64,000 bases of DNA, from the NCBI RefSeq assembly GCF_049472135.1, contig NZ_JBMOVV010000007.1, positions 62,001 to 126,000 of the forward strand, given 5' to 3'. The position numbers and the translations under genes were made by a program. Shown here one piece after another: positions 52,476 through 61,068 of this stretch. The notes beneath the pieces were generated by a model. The model was not told the origin of the DNA, searched no databases, and saw only the letters and a program-made list of their open reading frames with translations. Each line of letters opens with the position of its first letter. Position 1 is the first letter of the stretch. The DNA comes from Arcobacter_B sp049472135. Lineage in GTDB: Bacteria > Campylobacterota > Campylobacteria > Campylobacterales > Arcobacteraceae.

Positions 52476-52856
52476 TTGAAACTAGCTTGTATTGATATAG
52501 GACTTAAAAGAATAGGAGTTGCAATCTGTCTTAGTTCAAACATAGTAACACCACAAGAAGCGATTCTGAGAAAAAATAGAAATCAAGCCTCAAACGATGT
52601 AAATGCTTTTTTAAAAGAGTGGGAAATTGAAAAATTAATAGTTGGGTTTCCTAGTGCAAGTGAAGATATGCAAAAAAGAATTAATCACTTTGTAAAACTA
52701 CTAGAACTTGATATACCTTATGAATTCCAAGAAGAGAATATGAGCTCAATTGAAGCCGAAGATATGATGAAAGGTGAAATCAAATACAAAAGAGATGGAA
52801 GGGTTGACTCTCTTGCAGCAAAAATTATACTAGAGAGATATTTAGCAAAAAACTAA
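52476..52856 (+). CDS. ruvX: YqgF/RuvX-type Holliday junction resolvase-like protein
   Basis: A 126-residue RNase H-fold protein of the YqgF family, linked to 16S rRNA 5'-end processing and Holliday junction cleavage. ACIDIGLKRIGVAI at the start holds the first catalytic aspartate; EENMSSIEAEDMM and GRVDSLAAKIILERYL supply the others. The start is a TTG at 52476 with AAAGGAAA before it; no in-frame ATG is available. In Campylobacter this gene follows dprA, whereas here it is 25 kb away. Confidence 0.9.
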   Translation: MKLACIDIGLKRIGVAICLSSNIVTPQEAILRKNRNQASNDVNAFLKEWEIEKLIVGFPSASEDMQKRINHFVKLLELDIPYEFQEENMSSIEAEDMMKGEIKYKRDGRVDSLAAKIILERYLAKN

Positions 52857-52890
52857 TACTAAATATCTCTGCCTTTTCTTTAAGTAAAAT

Positions 52891-53241
52891 CTATTTTTTA
52901 GTATTTTGAACCACGGCAATTGCTAAACCTTGGTCATGAGTTATTGATAAATAAGACTTTTTGATTTTATACTTTTTTCTTATTTCTTTTTTGTATTTTA
53001 TTTTTGGAGCACCAAGCTTTGACTTTTTGATTTTAATATCATGAAATCCACACTCTTTACCAATACCAGTACCCAAAGCTTTTGAAGCAGCCTCTTTAGC
53101 AGCCCAAAAACCAGCAGCACTCTCAGGTCTTTTTATAAGCTCAATCTCTTCATCATCTAAAAATCTTTCATAAGCCTTTCGTCCAAACTTCTCATACATT
53201 CTTTTTATTCTATCCACAGAAGCTACATCTATACCTATCAT
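52891..53241 (-). CDS. acpS: Holo-[acyl-carrier-protein] synthase
   Basis: A 116-residue AcpS that transfers 4'-phosphopantetheine from CoA to acyl carrier protein. MIGIDVASVDRI at the start (Asp5 and Asp10 region for Mg2+), FWAAKEAASKALGTGIG near residue 46-62, and SITHDQGLAIAVV near the end are diagnostic. It is a single gene on the minus strand. Confidence 0.95.
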   Translation of the reverse strand: MIGIDVASVDRIKRMYEKFGRKAYERFLDDEEIELIKRPESAAGFWAAKEAASKALGTGIGKECGFHDIKIKKSKLGAPKIKYKKEIRKKYKIKKSYLSITHDQGLAIAVVQNTKK

Positions 53242-53370
53242 TCTTTTTAACCTATTTATTAATTTAATAATTATAGCGTTGTTTCACATAAAATATATGC
53301 AAATTATTTCACACAATAATTAATTTTATTTTTGATACAATAAAATAATAAAATAACACAAGGAGACAAA

Positions 53371-54021
53371 ATGATGTCAAAACTAAAAGTTGCTTTAATA
53401 GCTACATCTTTAATTACATTATTTAGTGGTTGTGCAACAGAAAGTTCACAATCTATAAAAGTACCAGAAAATAAAGTTGAAAGAACTCTATATAGTGGTG
53501 AAAAGATGATGGTTTCAATTGGTAGATTTGATAATAGATCTGCATACAACAATGGTATATTTTCAAATGGTCAAGATAGATTAGGAAACCAAGCACAAAC
53601 AATTTTAACTACAAGTTTACAACAAAGTGGTCATTTCTTAGTACTTGATAGAACAAATCTAACTGCATTAAAACAAGAAAGTAATTTTTCAAAAGTAAAT
53701 CAAAATATAAAAGGTGCTAAATATGTTATATCTGGTGATGTAGTAGAATTTGGTAGAAAAACAGTAGGTGATCACCAGTTTTTTGGAATACTTGGAAAAG
53801 GTAAAAAACAAGTAGCTTACGCAAAAGTTAATTTAAATGTTATTGATGTTAATACTACTGCTGTAGTATATTCTTCACAAGGTGCGGGAGAATTTGCATT
53901 ATCAAATAGAGAGATTATAGGATTTGGTGGAACAGCTGGCTATGATGCAACTTTAAATGATAAAGTTTTAAGTCTAGCAATTAATGAAGCAGTAAATAAC
54001 TTAACAAAAAAAGTTCATTAA
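53371..54021 (+). CDS. CsgG-family outer-membrane lipoprotein
   Basis: A 216-residue lipoprotein: LITLFSGCA is the lipobox (Cys at about residue 21). The mature part follows the CsgG pattern, with FDNRSAYNNG, a hydrophobic AKYVISGDVVEFGRK and a final repeat ending in NEAVNNLTKK. CsgG proteins form secretion pores for curli; those in CsgG-DUF4810-DUF799 trios, as here, are not linked to curlin. Two ATGs stand in tandem (53371 and 53374) behind AAGGAG; the second has better spacing. First gene of a three-lipoprotein operon. Confidence 0.85.
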   Translation: MMSKLKVALIATSLITLFSGCATESSQSIKVPENKVERTLYSGEKMMVSIGRFDNRSAYNNGIFSNGQDRLGNQAQTILTTSLQQSGHFLVLDRTNLTALKQESNFSKVNQNIKGAKYVISGDVVEFGRKTVGDHQFFGILGKGKKQVAYAKVNLNVIDVNTTAVVYSSQGAGEFALSNREIIGFGGTAGYDATLNDKVLSLAINEAVNNLTKKVH

Positions 54022-54035
54022 GAAAGTAGTGTGAA

Positions 54036-54392
54036 GTGAAATATTTTATTAATACTCTTATAATAGGTAGTTTTGTAATTTTATTAACTGGTTGTGGTAG
54101 TAATGCTAATCAAACTATTTATCATTGGGATAGAGCTTATATTGATTCTGTATATGAATCATTAAATGAAGAAGGTGATATAAACACTCAAATCTCTAAT
54201 TTAGAAAAAATCATTCAAGATAGTTATGCTAATAAGAAAAAAATTGCTCCTGGAATGTATGCACAATTAGGACTTTTATACTCTAAAATTGGGAATAATT
54301 CTAAATCAATAATGAATTTAGATAAAGAGATAGAAATGTTTCCTGAATCAAAACAGTATATTACTTTTTTAAAAAATAAAGGAGTGAAGTAA
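54036..54392 (+). CDS. DUF4810 lipoprotein
   Basis: A 118-residue lipoprotein starting with GTG: the lipobox is LLTGCG (Cys near residue 20). The mature part has the W-x-x-A-Y pattern (HWDRAYIDSVYESL) and a TPR-like helical repeat ending APGMYAQLGLLYSKIGN of the DUF4810 family. It lies 14 bases after the CsgG gene and overlaps the next start by 1 base, giving the CsgG-DUF4810-DUF799 cassette. Confidence 0.82.
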   Translation: MKYFINTLIIGSFVILLTGCGSNANQTIYHWDRAYIDSVYESLNEEGDINTQISNLEKIIQDSYANKKKIAPGMYAQLGLLYSKIGNNSKSIMNLDKEIEMFPESKQYITFLKNKGVK

Positions 54393-55057
54393 TGAAAAAT
54401 ATTTTTATTACCCTATTTTCAATTACTATTATGATTTTCTTATCAGGTTGTGCTAAAAATCAAGAGTTATATGATTATAGTTCTTTTACTAAAAATAAAC
54501 CTAAATCTATTTTAGTTGTATTACCAACAAATGAATCTTTAGATATAAAAGGTAGTTCGGCTACACTAGCTAACTCAATTTTACCTTTAAGTGAAGCTGG
54601 TTATTATGTTTTCCCTCCTGCTTTAGTAAATGAAACATTTAAACACAATGGAGTATATGAAGCAAAAGAAATTAGAAATGTTTCTTTAGAAAAATTAAAA
54701 GAGATTTTTGGAGCAGATTCAGTATTATATATAAATGTTAAAAAATACGGTAATAACTATGCTGTTTTATCTAGTAAAACGGAAATAGAATTAGAAGCTA
54801 AATTAGTAGATTTACATAGTGGAAAAATACTTTGGAATAAAGAAACTAAATTTATCAAATCTTCTGGTGATAGTGGTGGCGGATTAATTGGTATGTTAGT
54901 TACTGCTGTAGTTGCTCAGATTGTAAATGAATCAACTGATCAAGCATATGAAGCATCAATGATTGCTAATAATATCTTATTTAGAACAAATTGTAATGAT
55001 TGTATTTTATATGGAAGTTACTCACCAAACTTTAATAAAGACCTACAACTAAAATAA
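54392..55057 (+). CDS. DUF799 (GNA1162-like) lipoprotein
   Basis: A 221-residue lipoprotein: MIFLSGCAK is the lipobox (Cys near residue 20). SILVVLPTNESLDIKGSSA and GYYVFPPALVNETFKHNG follow the DUF799 family, to which the Neisseria vaccine-candidate antigen GNA1162 belongs. A glycine-rich segment (SSGDSGGGLIGMLVTAVVAQI) is typical. The structure of the family resembles periplasmic/outer-membrane trimeric assemblies; the function of the trio is unknown. Confidence 0.85.
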   Translation: MKNIFITLFSITIMIFLSGCAKNQELYDYSSFTKNKPKSILVVLPTNESLDIKGSSATLANSILPLSEAGYYVFPPALVNETFKHNGVYEAKEIRNVSLEKLKEIFGADSVLYINVKKYGNNYAVLSSKTEIELEAKLVDLHSGKILWNKETKFIKSSGDSGGGLIGMLVTAVVAQIVNESTDQAYEASMIANNILFRTNCNDCILYGSYSPNFNKDLQLK

Positions 55058-55080
55058 CCCATAATAACATCTAATCAAAA

Positions 55081-55119
55081 TTATTAAGAGAGAAGTTAAA
55101 ATACACTCTCTCTTAATAA
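55081..55119 (+). terminator. Hairpin after the lipoprotein operon
   Basis: TTATTAAGAGAG (55081-55092) pairs perfectly over 12 bp with CTCTCTTAATAA (55108-55119) around a 15-base loop. No T-run follows at once, so termination is uncertain. Confidence 0.45.
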
Positions 55120-55182
55120 CTAATACTTAATACTTTTATCTTTTTTGATTATCTCAAAATCATCTTTTATTGAATATTCTAT

Positions 55183-55208
55183 AATATTATTGAATTTTCA
55201 ATATTATT
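55183..55208. promoter_or_regulatory. Inverted-repeat operator before the MarR gene
   Basis: AATATTATTGAA-TT-TTCAATATTATT, a 12-bp inverted repeat with one mismatch and a 2-base centre, 29 bases before the MarR ATG and adjoining TATAAA (55211-55216). Size and site fit an autoregulatory MarR operator. Confidence 0.6.
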
Positions 55209-55236
55209 AGTATAAAATATATCAAAAGGAACTAAA

Positions 55237-55689
55237 ATGAAAGAGATATTAAGAGAGATAGGAATGATCTCTAGGTGTTTAGCCACTATTAGCGATATTG
55301 AGTTCAAAGATATACAACTAGGAAAAAATCAATACTTATATTTAGTAAGAGTTTATGAGAACCCAGGAATTATTCAAGAAAAACTCTCACAATTACTAAA
55401 AGTAGATAGAACAACTACCGCTAAGGCTGTAAAAAAACTAATAGAGCAAGGCTACCTTGAAAAAGTCCAAACACAAGACAACAAAAAAGAGTTCAAACTA
55501 TTTTGTACTCAAAAAGGTAAAGATATTTACTCTTTTTTAGAAAAAGAAGAAAACCATAGTTCTAAAATCTCTTTGATAGATTTTGATAAAGAAGAAAAAA
55601 AAGAGTTATTAAAAATGCTTCATTCTATGAGAATACGTATAGAAAATGAGTGGCAAGAAATAAAAAAAGGGAAAAAAAGAGATTATTAA
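55237..55689 (+). CDS. MarR-family transcriptional regulator
   Basis: A 150-residue winged-helix regulator. NQYLYLVRVYENPGIIQEKLSQLL then VDRTTTAKAVKKLIEQGYLEK (cut at the family core, about residues 45-80) form the helix-turn-helix, and QDNKKEFKLFCTQKGKDI the wing. The GNAT gene starts at the base after its stop. The 26-base inverted repeat just upstream is the likely own operator. Confidence 0.9.
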   Translation: MKEILREIGMISRCLATISDIEFKDIQLGKNQYLYLVRVYENPGIIQEKLSQLLKVDRTTTAKAVKKLIEQGYLEKVQTQDNKKEFKLFCTQKGKDIYSFLEKEENHSSKISLIDFDKEEKKELLKMLHSMRIRIENEWQEIKKGKKRDY

Positions 55690-56124
55690 ATGAAAATAGA
55701 AATAAAAAATTTTAATGAATTAACAAATACTGAGATTTATAATATTTTGAAAATTAGAGCAGAAGTTTTTGTTGTTGAACAAAACTGTATTTACAACGAT
55801 ATTGACGACAAAGACTTAGAAGCTATTCACATGTTTATAAAAGAAGACTCAAACATAGTTGCATATTTGCGAGTTTTAGAAAAAAGTGACGAGAAAATAT
55901 CATTTGGTAGAGTTTTAGTAGAAAAAAACTCTAGAAAAAAAGGTTATGCTATTGAACTTATTTCAGAAGCTCTAAAACTAATAAATAAACAATGGCCTGA
56001 AAAAAATGTAATTATTGAAGCCCAGTCATATCTAAAAAAATTTTACGAAAGCTTTGGTTTTAAAGCAATAAAAAATGAACATATTGAAGATGGTATTCCT
56101 CATTATTGGATGGAAAAATCTTAA
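55690..56124 (+). CDS. ElaA-type GNAT acetyltransferase
   Basis: A 144-residue GNAT-fold N-acetyltransferase of the ElaA group. The beginning (ILKIRAEVFVVEQNCIYNDID) and the acetyl-CoA loop in GRVLVEKNSRKKGYAIELI near residue 74-92 are typical; the end EDGIPHYWMEK matches the ElaA pattern. Substrate unknown. It abuts the MarR gene and should be under its control. Confidence 0.85.
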   Translation: MKIEIKNFNELTNTEIYNILKIRAEVFVVEQNCIYNDIDDKDLEAIHMFIKEDSNIVAYLRVLEKSDEKISFGRVLVEKNSRKKGYAIELISEALKLINKQWPEKNVIIEAQSYLKKFYESFGFKAIKNEHIEDGIPHYWMEKS

Positions 56125-56189
56125 GATATAAATCACAGATAAAAAATGGTAGAATAGCCCAAAATAAAATGAAAAAGGTTAAAAACTAG

Positions 56190-57149
56190 ATGCAACTATT
56201 ATTAAAAAAGCTATTGTATTTATTAGTTATGCTTTTTATAATTAGTTTGATTTCATTTATAGCTATAAATGCAGCGCCAAACTCTTTTTTTGCAAGTGGG
56301 CAGTTAAACCCTAATATTACAGAAGAGTCAATTGCTCAACTAAAAGCTATTTATGGACTAGATAAGCCTTTATATGTACAGTATTTTTCATGGCTTATAG
56401 CTATGGTTCAACTTGATTTTGGTATTTCTTTTGCTAGTGGTTCACAAGTAAAAGAAGAGATATTAAGTAGAATTCCAATCACACTTACAATAAATATAAT
56501 CTCAATGGTTTTTATCTTTTTTATTTCACTTTATCTTGGAATAAAAGCAGCATTAAATAAAAATAGTTTTTTTGATAGATTCACAGGACAGTTATCACTT
56601 CTTAGTTTTTCTATGCCATCTTTCTATTTAGCCTTGCTTTTAGTTTTAATTTTTGCTATAAACTTTGAAGTTTTACCAATAGCAGGTTTACACTCCGTAC
56701 CAGATGATGGAAGTTTAACTTACTATTTAGATTTTGCATGGCACTTAATACTTCCTATTTCTATCATAATATTTAGTGGAATTGGAAGTTTGACTTTATA
56801 TATTAGATCGCTTACTATTGAGATTTTAAAGTCTGATTATATTTTCTTTGCAAAAGCAAGAGGTTTAAATAACAAACAAATTCTAAGATACTATATCTTA
56901 CCAAATCTATATCCACCAGTTATTACACTACTTGGATTATCACTTCCAGGAATTATTGGTGGTTCAGTAATACTTGAAACAATTTTTTCTATTGATGGAA
57001 TGGGACTTTTATTTTTCCAAAGTGCTTTAGCTCATGACTATCCTGTAATTATGGGAATATTAATCATCGGAGCATTTTTAACACTTCTTGGAAATATCTT
57101 AGCAGACTTAGTTCTACTAAAACTAAACCCAAACTATGATGGAAAATAA
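56190..57149 (+). CDS. DppB-type ABC peptide/nickel permease subunit, without partner genes
   Basis: A 319-residue membrane permease of the DppB/OppB class. The N-terminal SFIAINAAPNSFFASGQLNP and LKAIYGLDKPLYVQYFSWL are typical, and the EAA loop is SDYIFFAKARGLNNKQILR near residue 212-230. Such subunits work with a DppC-type permease, one or two ATPases and a binding protein; none is next to it. It stands between the GNAT gene and panC, which follows after 23 bases. Confidence 0.87.
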   Translation: MQLLLKKLLYLLVMLFIISLISFIAINAAPNSFFASGQLNPNITEESIAQLKAIYGLDKPLYVQYFSWLIAMVQLDFGISFASGSQVKEEILSRIPITLTINIISMVFIFFISLYLGIKAALNKNSFFDRFTGQLSLLSFSMPSFYLALLLVLIFAINFEVLPIAGLHSVPDDGSLTYYLDFAWHLILPISIIIFSGIGSLTLYIRSLTIEILKSDYIFFAKARGLNNKQILRYYILPNLYPPVITLLGLSLPGIIGGSVILETIFSIDGMGLLFFQSALAHDYPVIMGILIIGAFLTLLGNILADLVLLKLNPNYDGK

Positions 57150-57172
57150 GAAATTTAATTAAGGAAACATAA

Positions 57173-57991
57173 TTGAAAGTTTTAAAAACTATTGAGCAGT
57201 TACAAGAAGTTAGAAAAAATATTAACTCAACAGTTGGTTTTGTACCAACAATGGGAGCTTTACATGATGGACATATCTCTTTAATCAAAAAAGCAAGAGA
57301 AGAAAATGAAATAGTTATAGTATCTATCTTTGTTAACCCTACGCAATTTCTTCCAGGAGAAGATTTAGACGCATACCCAAGAAAAGACGAAGCAGACAAA
57401 AAAATCTGTGAGATGTGTAAAGTTGACTATCTTTTCATGCCTGAAATTTCTACTATGTATGGAAGTGAAGAGATTTTAATAAAAGCTCCAAATAAAAGCT
57501 ATATGTTAGAAGGCAAAACAAGACCAGGTCATTTTGATGGTGTTTTACAAGTAGTTTTAAAACTATTTGGATTAACTCAACCAACAAATGCATACTTTGG
57601 TAAAAAAGATGCACAACAACTATCGCTTATTCAACAAATGGTTAAAAACCTTTTCTTACCAATAAACATAGTACCTTGTGATATAGTGAGAGAAAAAGAT
57701 GGACTTGCTATGAGTTCAAGAAATGTATATTTAGATGAAATTCAAAGAAAAGATGCATTACTTATTTCAAAGTCACTTTATAGTGCTGCTTCACTTATAG
57801 CAAAAGGTGAACTTGATGTAAAAAAAGTAAAAGAGAAAATCTATGAGGTTATGTCAAGTCTTGATGTGGAGTATGTAGCAATAGTTGATAGAGAATTTAA
57901 TGAAATAGAAACTATTGAGCTTAAAAATACAGTAATTCTAGTAGTTGCTAGATTTGGGAATACAAGACTTCTTGATAATATTTGGTTATAA
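57173..57991 (+). CDS. panC: Pantothenate synthetase
   Basis: A 272-residue PanC that joins pantoate and beta-alanine with ATP. FVPTMGALHDGHISL near residue 23-37 has the HxGH nucleotide motif, FGKKDAQQLSLIQQMV near 143-158 and REKDGLAMSSRNVYL near 175-190 the other active-site parts. The start is TTG at 57173 with AAGGAAA ahead. The first base of the reading frame lies in the gap after the permease gene. Confidence 0.94.
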   Translation: MKVLKTIEQLQEVRKNINSTVGFVPTMGALHDGHISLIKKAREENEIVIVSIFVNPTQFLPGEDLDAYPRKDEADKKICEMCKVDYLFMPEISTMYGSEEILIKAPNKSYMLEGKTRPGHFDGVLQVVLKLFGLTQPTNAYFGKKDAQQLSLIQQMVKNLFLPINIVPCDIVREKDGLAMSSRNVYLDEIQRKDALLISKSLYSAASLIAKGELDVKKVKEKIYEVMSSLDVEYVAIVDREFNEIETIELKNTVILVVARFGNTRLLDNIWL

Positions 57992-58057
57992 AACAAATAT
58001 TTTACAAAAAAAAGCTTTTATGCTAAAATTGCGAAAAAATTAAGGTTTAAATATTAA

Positions 58058-59410
58058 ATGAAATTTACTACTAAAAATCCTGATAAATCATTACATCTTG
58101 TTTCACTTGGTTGTACAAAAAACCTTGTTGACTCAGAAGTAATGCTTGGAAAATTAAAAGATTATACACTTACAAATGATTCTTCAACAGCAGATGTTAT
58201 TATTGTAAATACATGTGGTTTTATTGACTCGGCAAAAGAAGAGAGTATTAATACGATTTTAAATTTACATGATGAAAGAAAAGAAGAATCAGTTCTAGTT
58301 ATGGCTGGTTGTTTAAGTGAAAGATACAAAGAAGAGCTACAAAAAGAACTACCTGAAATCGATGTATTTACAGGAGTTGGTGACTATGATAGAATTGATG
58401 AACTTGTAAATGCTAAAAGATCAAACTTCACAAATGAAGTATTCTTAGCAAGTGAAACAAATGATAGAGTTATCACTGGTTCTAACTACCATGCTTACGT
58501 AAAATTAAGTGAAGGATGTAACCAAGCCTGTTCATTCTGTGCTATTCCTAGTTTCAAAGGAAAACTTCACTCAAGAACACTTGAATCACTAGTAAAAGAA
58601 GTAACATCTCTAGTTCAACAAGGATTTACTGACTTTTCTTTTGTATCTCAAGACTCATCTTCATTCTTAAGAGATTTAGGACACAAAGATGGTTTAGAGC
58701 AGTTAGTTGAAGCTGTTGAAAAAATAGAAGGGATAAAAACTGCTAGAATTTTATACCTTTACCCATCAACAACTACATTATCACTTATTGACAAAATTGC
58801 TGATTCTAAAGTATTTGTAAACTACTTTGATATGCCACTTCAACATATCACTCCTTCAATGTTAAAAATTATGAAAAGAGGAAAAGGTGTTGAAAAACTA
58901 ATTGAGCTTATGGATCATATGAAATCAAAACCAAACTCTTTTGTAAGAACTACATTTATAGCTGGTCACCCAGGTGAAACACAAGAAGATTTTGAAGCTT
59001 TAGCAAAATATATTGAAGAGTATAAGTTTGATAGAGCAAATGTATTCTCTTACTCTGATGAAGAAGGAACAACAGCTTCAAAATCAGATGCAAAAGTTGA
59101 ACAAGAAATCATAGATGAAAGAGCAGATATTTTAGGTGAAATCATTGCCCAAACAACTCAAGAATCACTTGAAAAAGAAGTAGGTCAAACTTTTGAAGTA
59201 TATGTTGATGGTGAGAGTGAAGAGCATGAGTACTTATTAAGTGCTAGAAAAACTGTATGGGCTCCTGATATTGATGGAGAGATCTACATCAATGACAATG
59301 AATTAACAGATGAAAAAGGTGAACAAAAACAGTTAGAATTTGGAAAAATCTATACTGTAAAAATCACTGAACTTGTAGGTGATAAACTACTAGCAACTGT
59401 TATTAAATAA
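58058..59410 (+). CDS. rimO: Ribosomal protein S12 methylthiotransferase RimO
   Basis: A 450-residue radical SAM methylthiotransferase acting on Asp88/89 of ribosomal protein S12. The MTTase cluster cysteines are Cys19 (LGCTKN), Cys53 (NTCGFI) and Cys85 (AGCLSERY), and the radical SAM cluster is GCNQACSFC (Cys154, Cys158, Cys161). NTCGFIDSAKEES marks RimO rather than MiaB. A TRAM domain closes the protein. tilS starts 1 base after the stop. Confidence 0.96.
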   Translation: MKFTTKNPDKSLHLVSLGCTKNLVDSEVMLGKLKDYTLTNDSSTADVIIVNTCGFIDSAKEESINTILNLHDERKEESVLVMAGCLSERYKEELQKELPEIDVFTGVGDYDRIDELVNAKRSNFTNEVFLASETNDRVITGSNYHAYVKLSEGCNQACSFCAIPSFKGKLHSRTLESLVKEVTSLVQQGFTDFSFVSQDSSSFLRDLGHKDGLEQLVEAVEKIEGIKTARILYLYPSTTTLSLIDKIADSKVFVNYFDMPLQHITPSMLKIMKRGKGVEKLIELMDHMKSKPNSFVRTTFIAGHPGETQEDFEALAKYIEEYKFDRANVFSYSDEEGTTASKSDAKVEQEIIDERADILGEIIAQTTQESLEKEVGQTFEVYVDGESEEHEYLLSARKTVWAPDIDGEIYINDNELTDEKGEQKQLEFGKIYTVKITELVGDKLLATVIK

Positions 59411-59411
59411 C

Positions 59412-60389
59412 ATGAACTTAAACTTTAGTGCAATAAAAGAGTCTAAAAACCTTCTTGCTTTTTCAGCAGGAGTAGACTCCAGTGCACTATTTTTCCTTCT
59501 TCTTGAAAACAATATCCCTTTTGATATAGCCATTGTTGATTATAATTTAAGAGAACAATCAAAAGAAGAAGTATCTTACGCAAAAGAACTCTCCCTTAAA
59601 TATAATAAACAGATTTTTATAAAAGAAGTCTTTTTAGAGGGTTCTAACTTTGAAAAAAAAGCAAGAGATATAAGATATAACTTTTTTGAAGAGCTTATCA
59701 GAAAACACAGCTATACTACTTTAATTACTGCACATCAACTAAATGATAAGCTAGAATGGTTTATGATGCAACTTTCAAAAGGTGCAGGATTAAGTGAGCT
59801 AATAGGCTTTAATAGTTGGGAAGAAAAAGAGTTTTATAAAATATATAAACCTCTTCTAAATATCACAAAAGATGAACTTCAAGAGTATTTAATAGCAAAT
59901 GATTTTAAATATTTTATTGATGAGACAAATAGTGATACAAAATACAAAAGAAACTATTTTAGACATAACTTTAGTGATAAATTTTTAAAAGAGTTTAAAG
60001 ACGGAGTAATAAACTCTTTTGAATACTTACAAAAAGACATTAACTCTTTAAATAAAAATAGTGATTGCCTACAGAAATTAAAAGATTTAGAAGTTTTTAA
60101 AAATACAAATGATGATAATCTAAATATTAGAATTATAGATAAAAGTTTAAAAAGGAGAGGATATATTTTATCTAAAGCTTCAAGAAATGAGATTTTAAAA
60201 CAAAAAGAGATTATTATATCCCATAAAGTTGCAATTAGCATTACAAATAACTATATTTTTATATGTCCAAATTTTAAAATAACTATGGATAAAAAGTTTA
60301 AAGAAAAGTGTAGAGTAAAAAAAATACCTAAAAATATTAGAGCTTATTTATATAAAGAAAAAATAGAAATTGAAAGCTTAATTATTTAA
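59412..60389 (+). CDS. tilS: tRNA(Ile)-lysidine synthase TilS
   Basis: A 325-residue TilS that converts the anticodon C34 of tRNA-Ile(CAU) to lysidine. The PP-loop reads FSAGVDSSALFF (residues 17-28), with alanine for the usual second glycine. TAHQLNDKLEWFMMQLSKGAG near 113-135 and DETNSD...RNYFRHNF near 170-190 are the catalytic family segments. The C-terminal domain is short. Its end overlaps the convergent FliT-like gene by 12 bases. Confidence 0.92.
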   Translation: MNLNFSAIKESKNLLAFSAGVDSSALFFLLLENNIPFDIAIVDYNLREQSKEEVSYAKELSLKYNKQIFIKEVFLEGSNFEKKARDIRYNFFEELIRKHSYTTLITAHQLNDKLEWFMMQLSKGAGLSELIGFNSWEEKEFYKIYKPLLNITKDELQEYLIANDFKYFIDETNSDTKYKRNYFRHNFSDKFLKEFKDGVINSFEYLQKDINSLNKNSDCLQKLKDLEVFKNTNDDNLNIRIIDKSLKRRGYILSKASRNEILKQKEIIISHKVAISITNNYIFICPNFKITMDKKFKEKCRVKKIPKNIRAYLYKEKIEIESLII

Positions 60390-60647
60390 AAACTTTCTCA
60401 TTTTTCTTGCTTCATCTAAATCTGTTTTTGCTTGTGATTTTTGTCTTTTTAAAAAGTTTATACTTTTGAAGAACAGTTCTTCCAACTGTTTTAATTGTTC
60501 AAGCTCTAAGTCAAAATCTTCTATGCTATTTTGACCTATATACTCTTCATACCAAGATACAAGAGCATCTGCTTTTTCATAAGAATCTAGGGAATCAATT
60601 CTGATTAATTCTTCTAAGGCCCTTACAGACCTGTCTCTTCTTTCCAT
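60378..60647 (-). CDS. FliT-like flagellar chaperone candidate
   Basis: An 89-residue, largely helical, charged protein. It is encoded directly after fliS with a 25-base overlap, the position of fliT in many flagellar operons, and its helix pattern fits a small export chaperone. No sequence motif decides it, so the name is by context. FliT-type proteins bind FliD. Confidence 0.6.
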   Translation of the reverse strand: MERRDRSVRALEELIRIDSLDSYEKADALVSWYEEYIGQNSIEDFDLELEQLKQLEELFFKSINFLKRQKSQAKTDLDEARKMRKFLNN

Positions 60648-60979
60648 GCTTCTATTAACCCTTGTGCTACTTTCATTACTTGATTTACAGCATTTATATT
60701 ATCGTCAATACCAGCAGAAAAAAGTGTCTCAATTTGATAAAGATATAATCCATCTAAATAATAAGCAACATCACCACCATCAAAATCTAGTACATTTCTT
60801 AATTCATCAAAAATAGCAATTGTCTTATTTATATATGTAAACTTAGCTTCAATATCACCCTCTTCCATTGCATTTTTTACAAATGAAAGATATTTAATTA
60901 TACCTTCGTATAATTTAAGTATCAGTACATAAGGATCATCTGAAACTGCATTTTGTTGATTATATATATCTAATCCCAT
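60623..60979 (-). CDS. fliS: Flagellar export chaperone FliS
   Basis: A 118-residue helical protein with the FliS pattern: an N-terminal YNQQNAVSDDPYVLILKLYEGIIKYL and a conserved FDELRNVLDFDGGDVAYYLDGLY, and ends with AWKEETG. It caps the flagellin C terminus before export. It is part of the flgK-fliD-fliS operon and is separated from fliD by a hairpin. Confidence 0.93.
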   Translation of the reverse strand: MGLDIYNQQNAVSDDPYVLILKLYEGIIKYLSFVKNAMEEGDIEAKFTYINKTIAIFDELRNVLDFDGGDVAYYLDGLYLYQIETLFSAGIDDNINAVNQVMKVAQGLIEAWKEETGL

Positions 60980-61040
60980 AAAGTATCTCCGTTTTTCATC
61001 TAGTAATAAGTATATTATATATTAGCTTAATTTTAAACAA

Positions 61041-61065
61041 AAAGAGAAAAAATAATTTTCTCTTT
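61041..61065 (-). terminator. Hairpin between fliD and fliS
   Basis: AAAGAGAAAA (61041-61050) and TTTTCTCTTT (61056-61065) form a 10-bp stem; on the minus strand it is followed by TTG TTT-rich DNA. It may attenuate the transcript into fliS. Confidence 0.5.
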
Positions 61066-61068
61066 TTA

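Noticed and set aside
55081..55119. Hairpin repeat considered as part of a repeat array or mobile-element end
   Set aside because: It is a single inverted repeat with no second copy or target duplication; it fits a transcript end.
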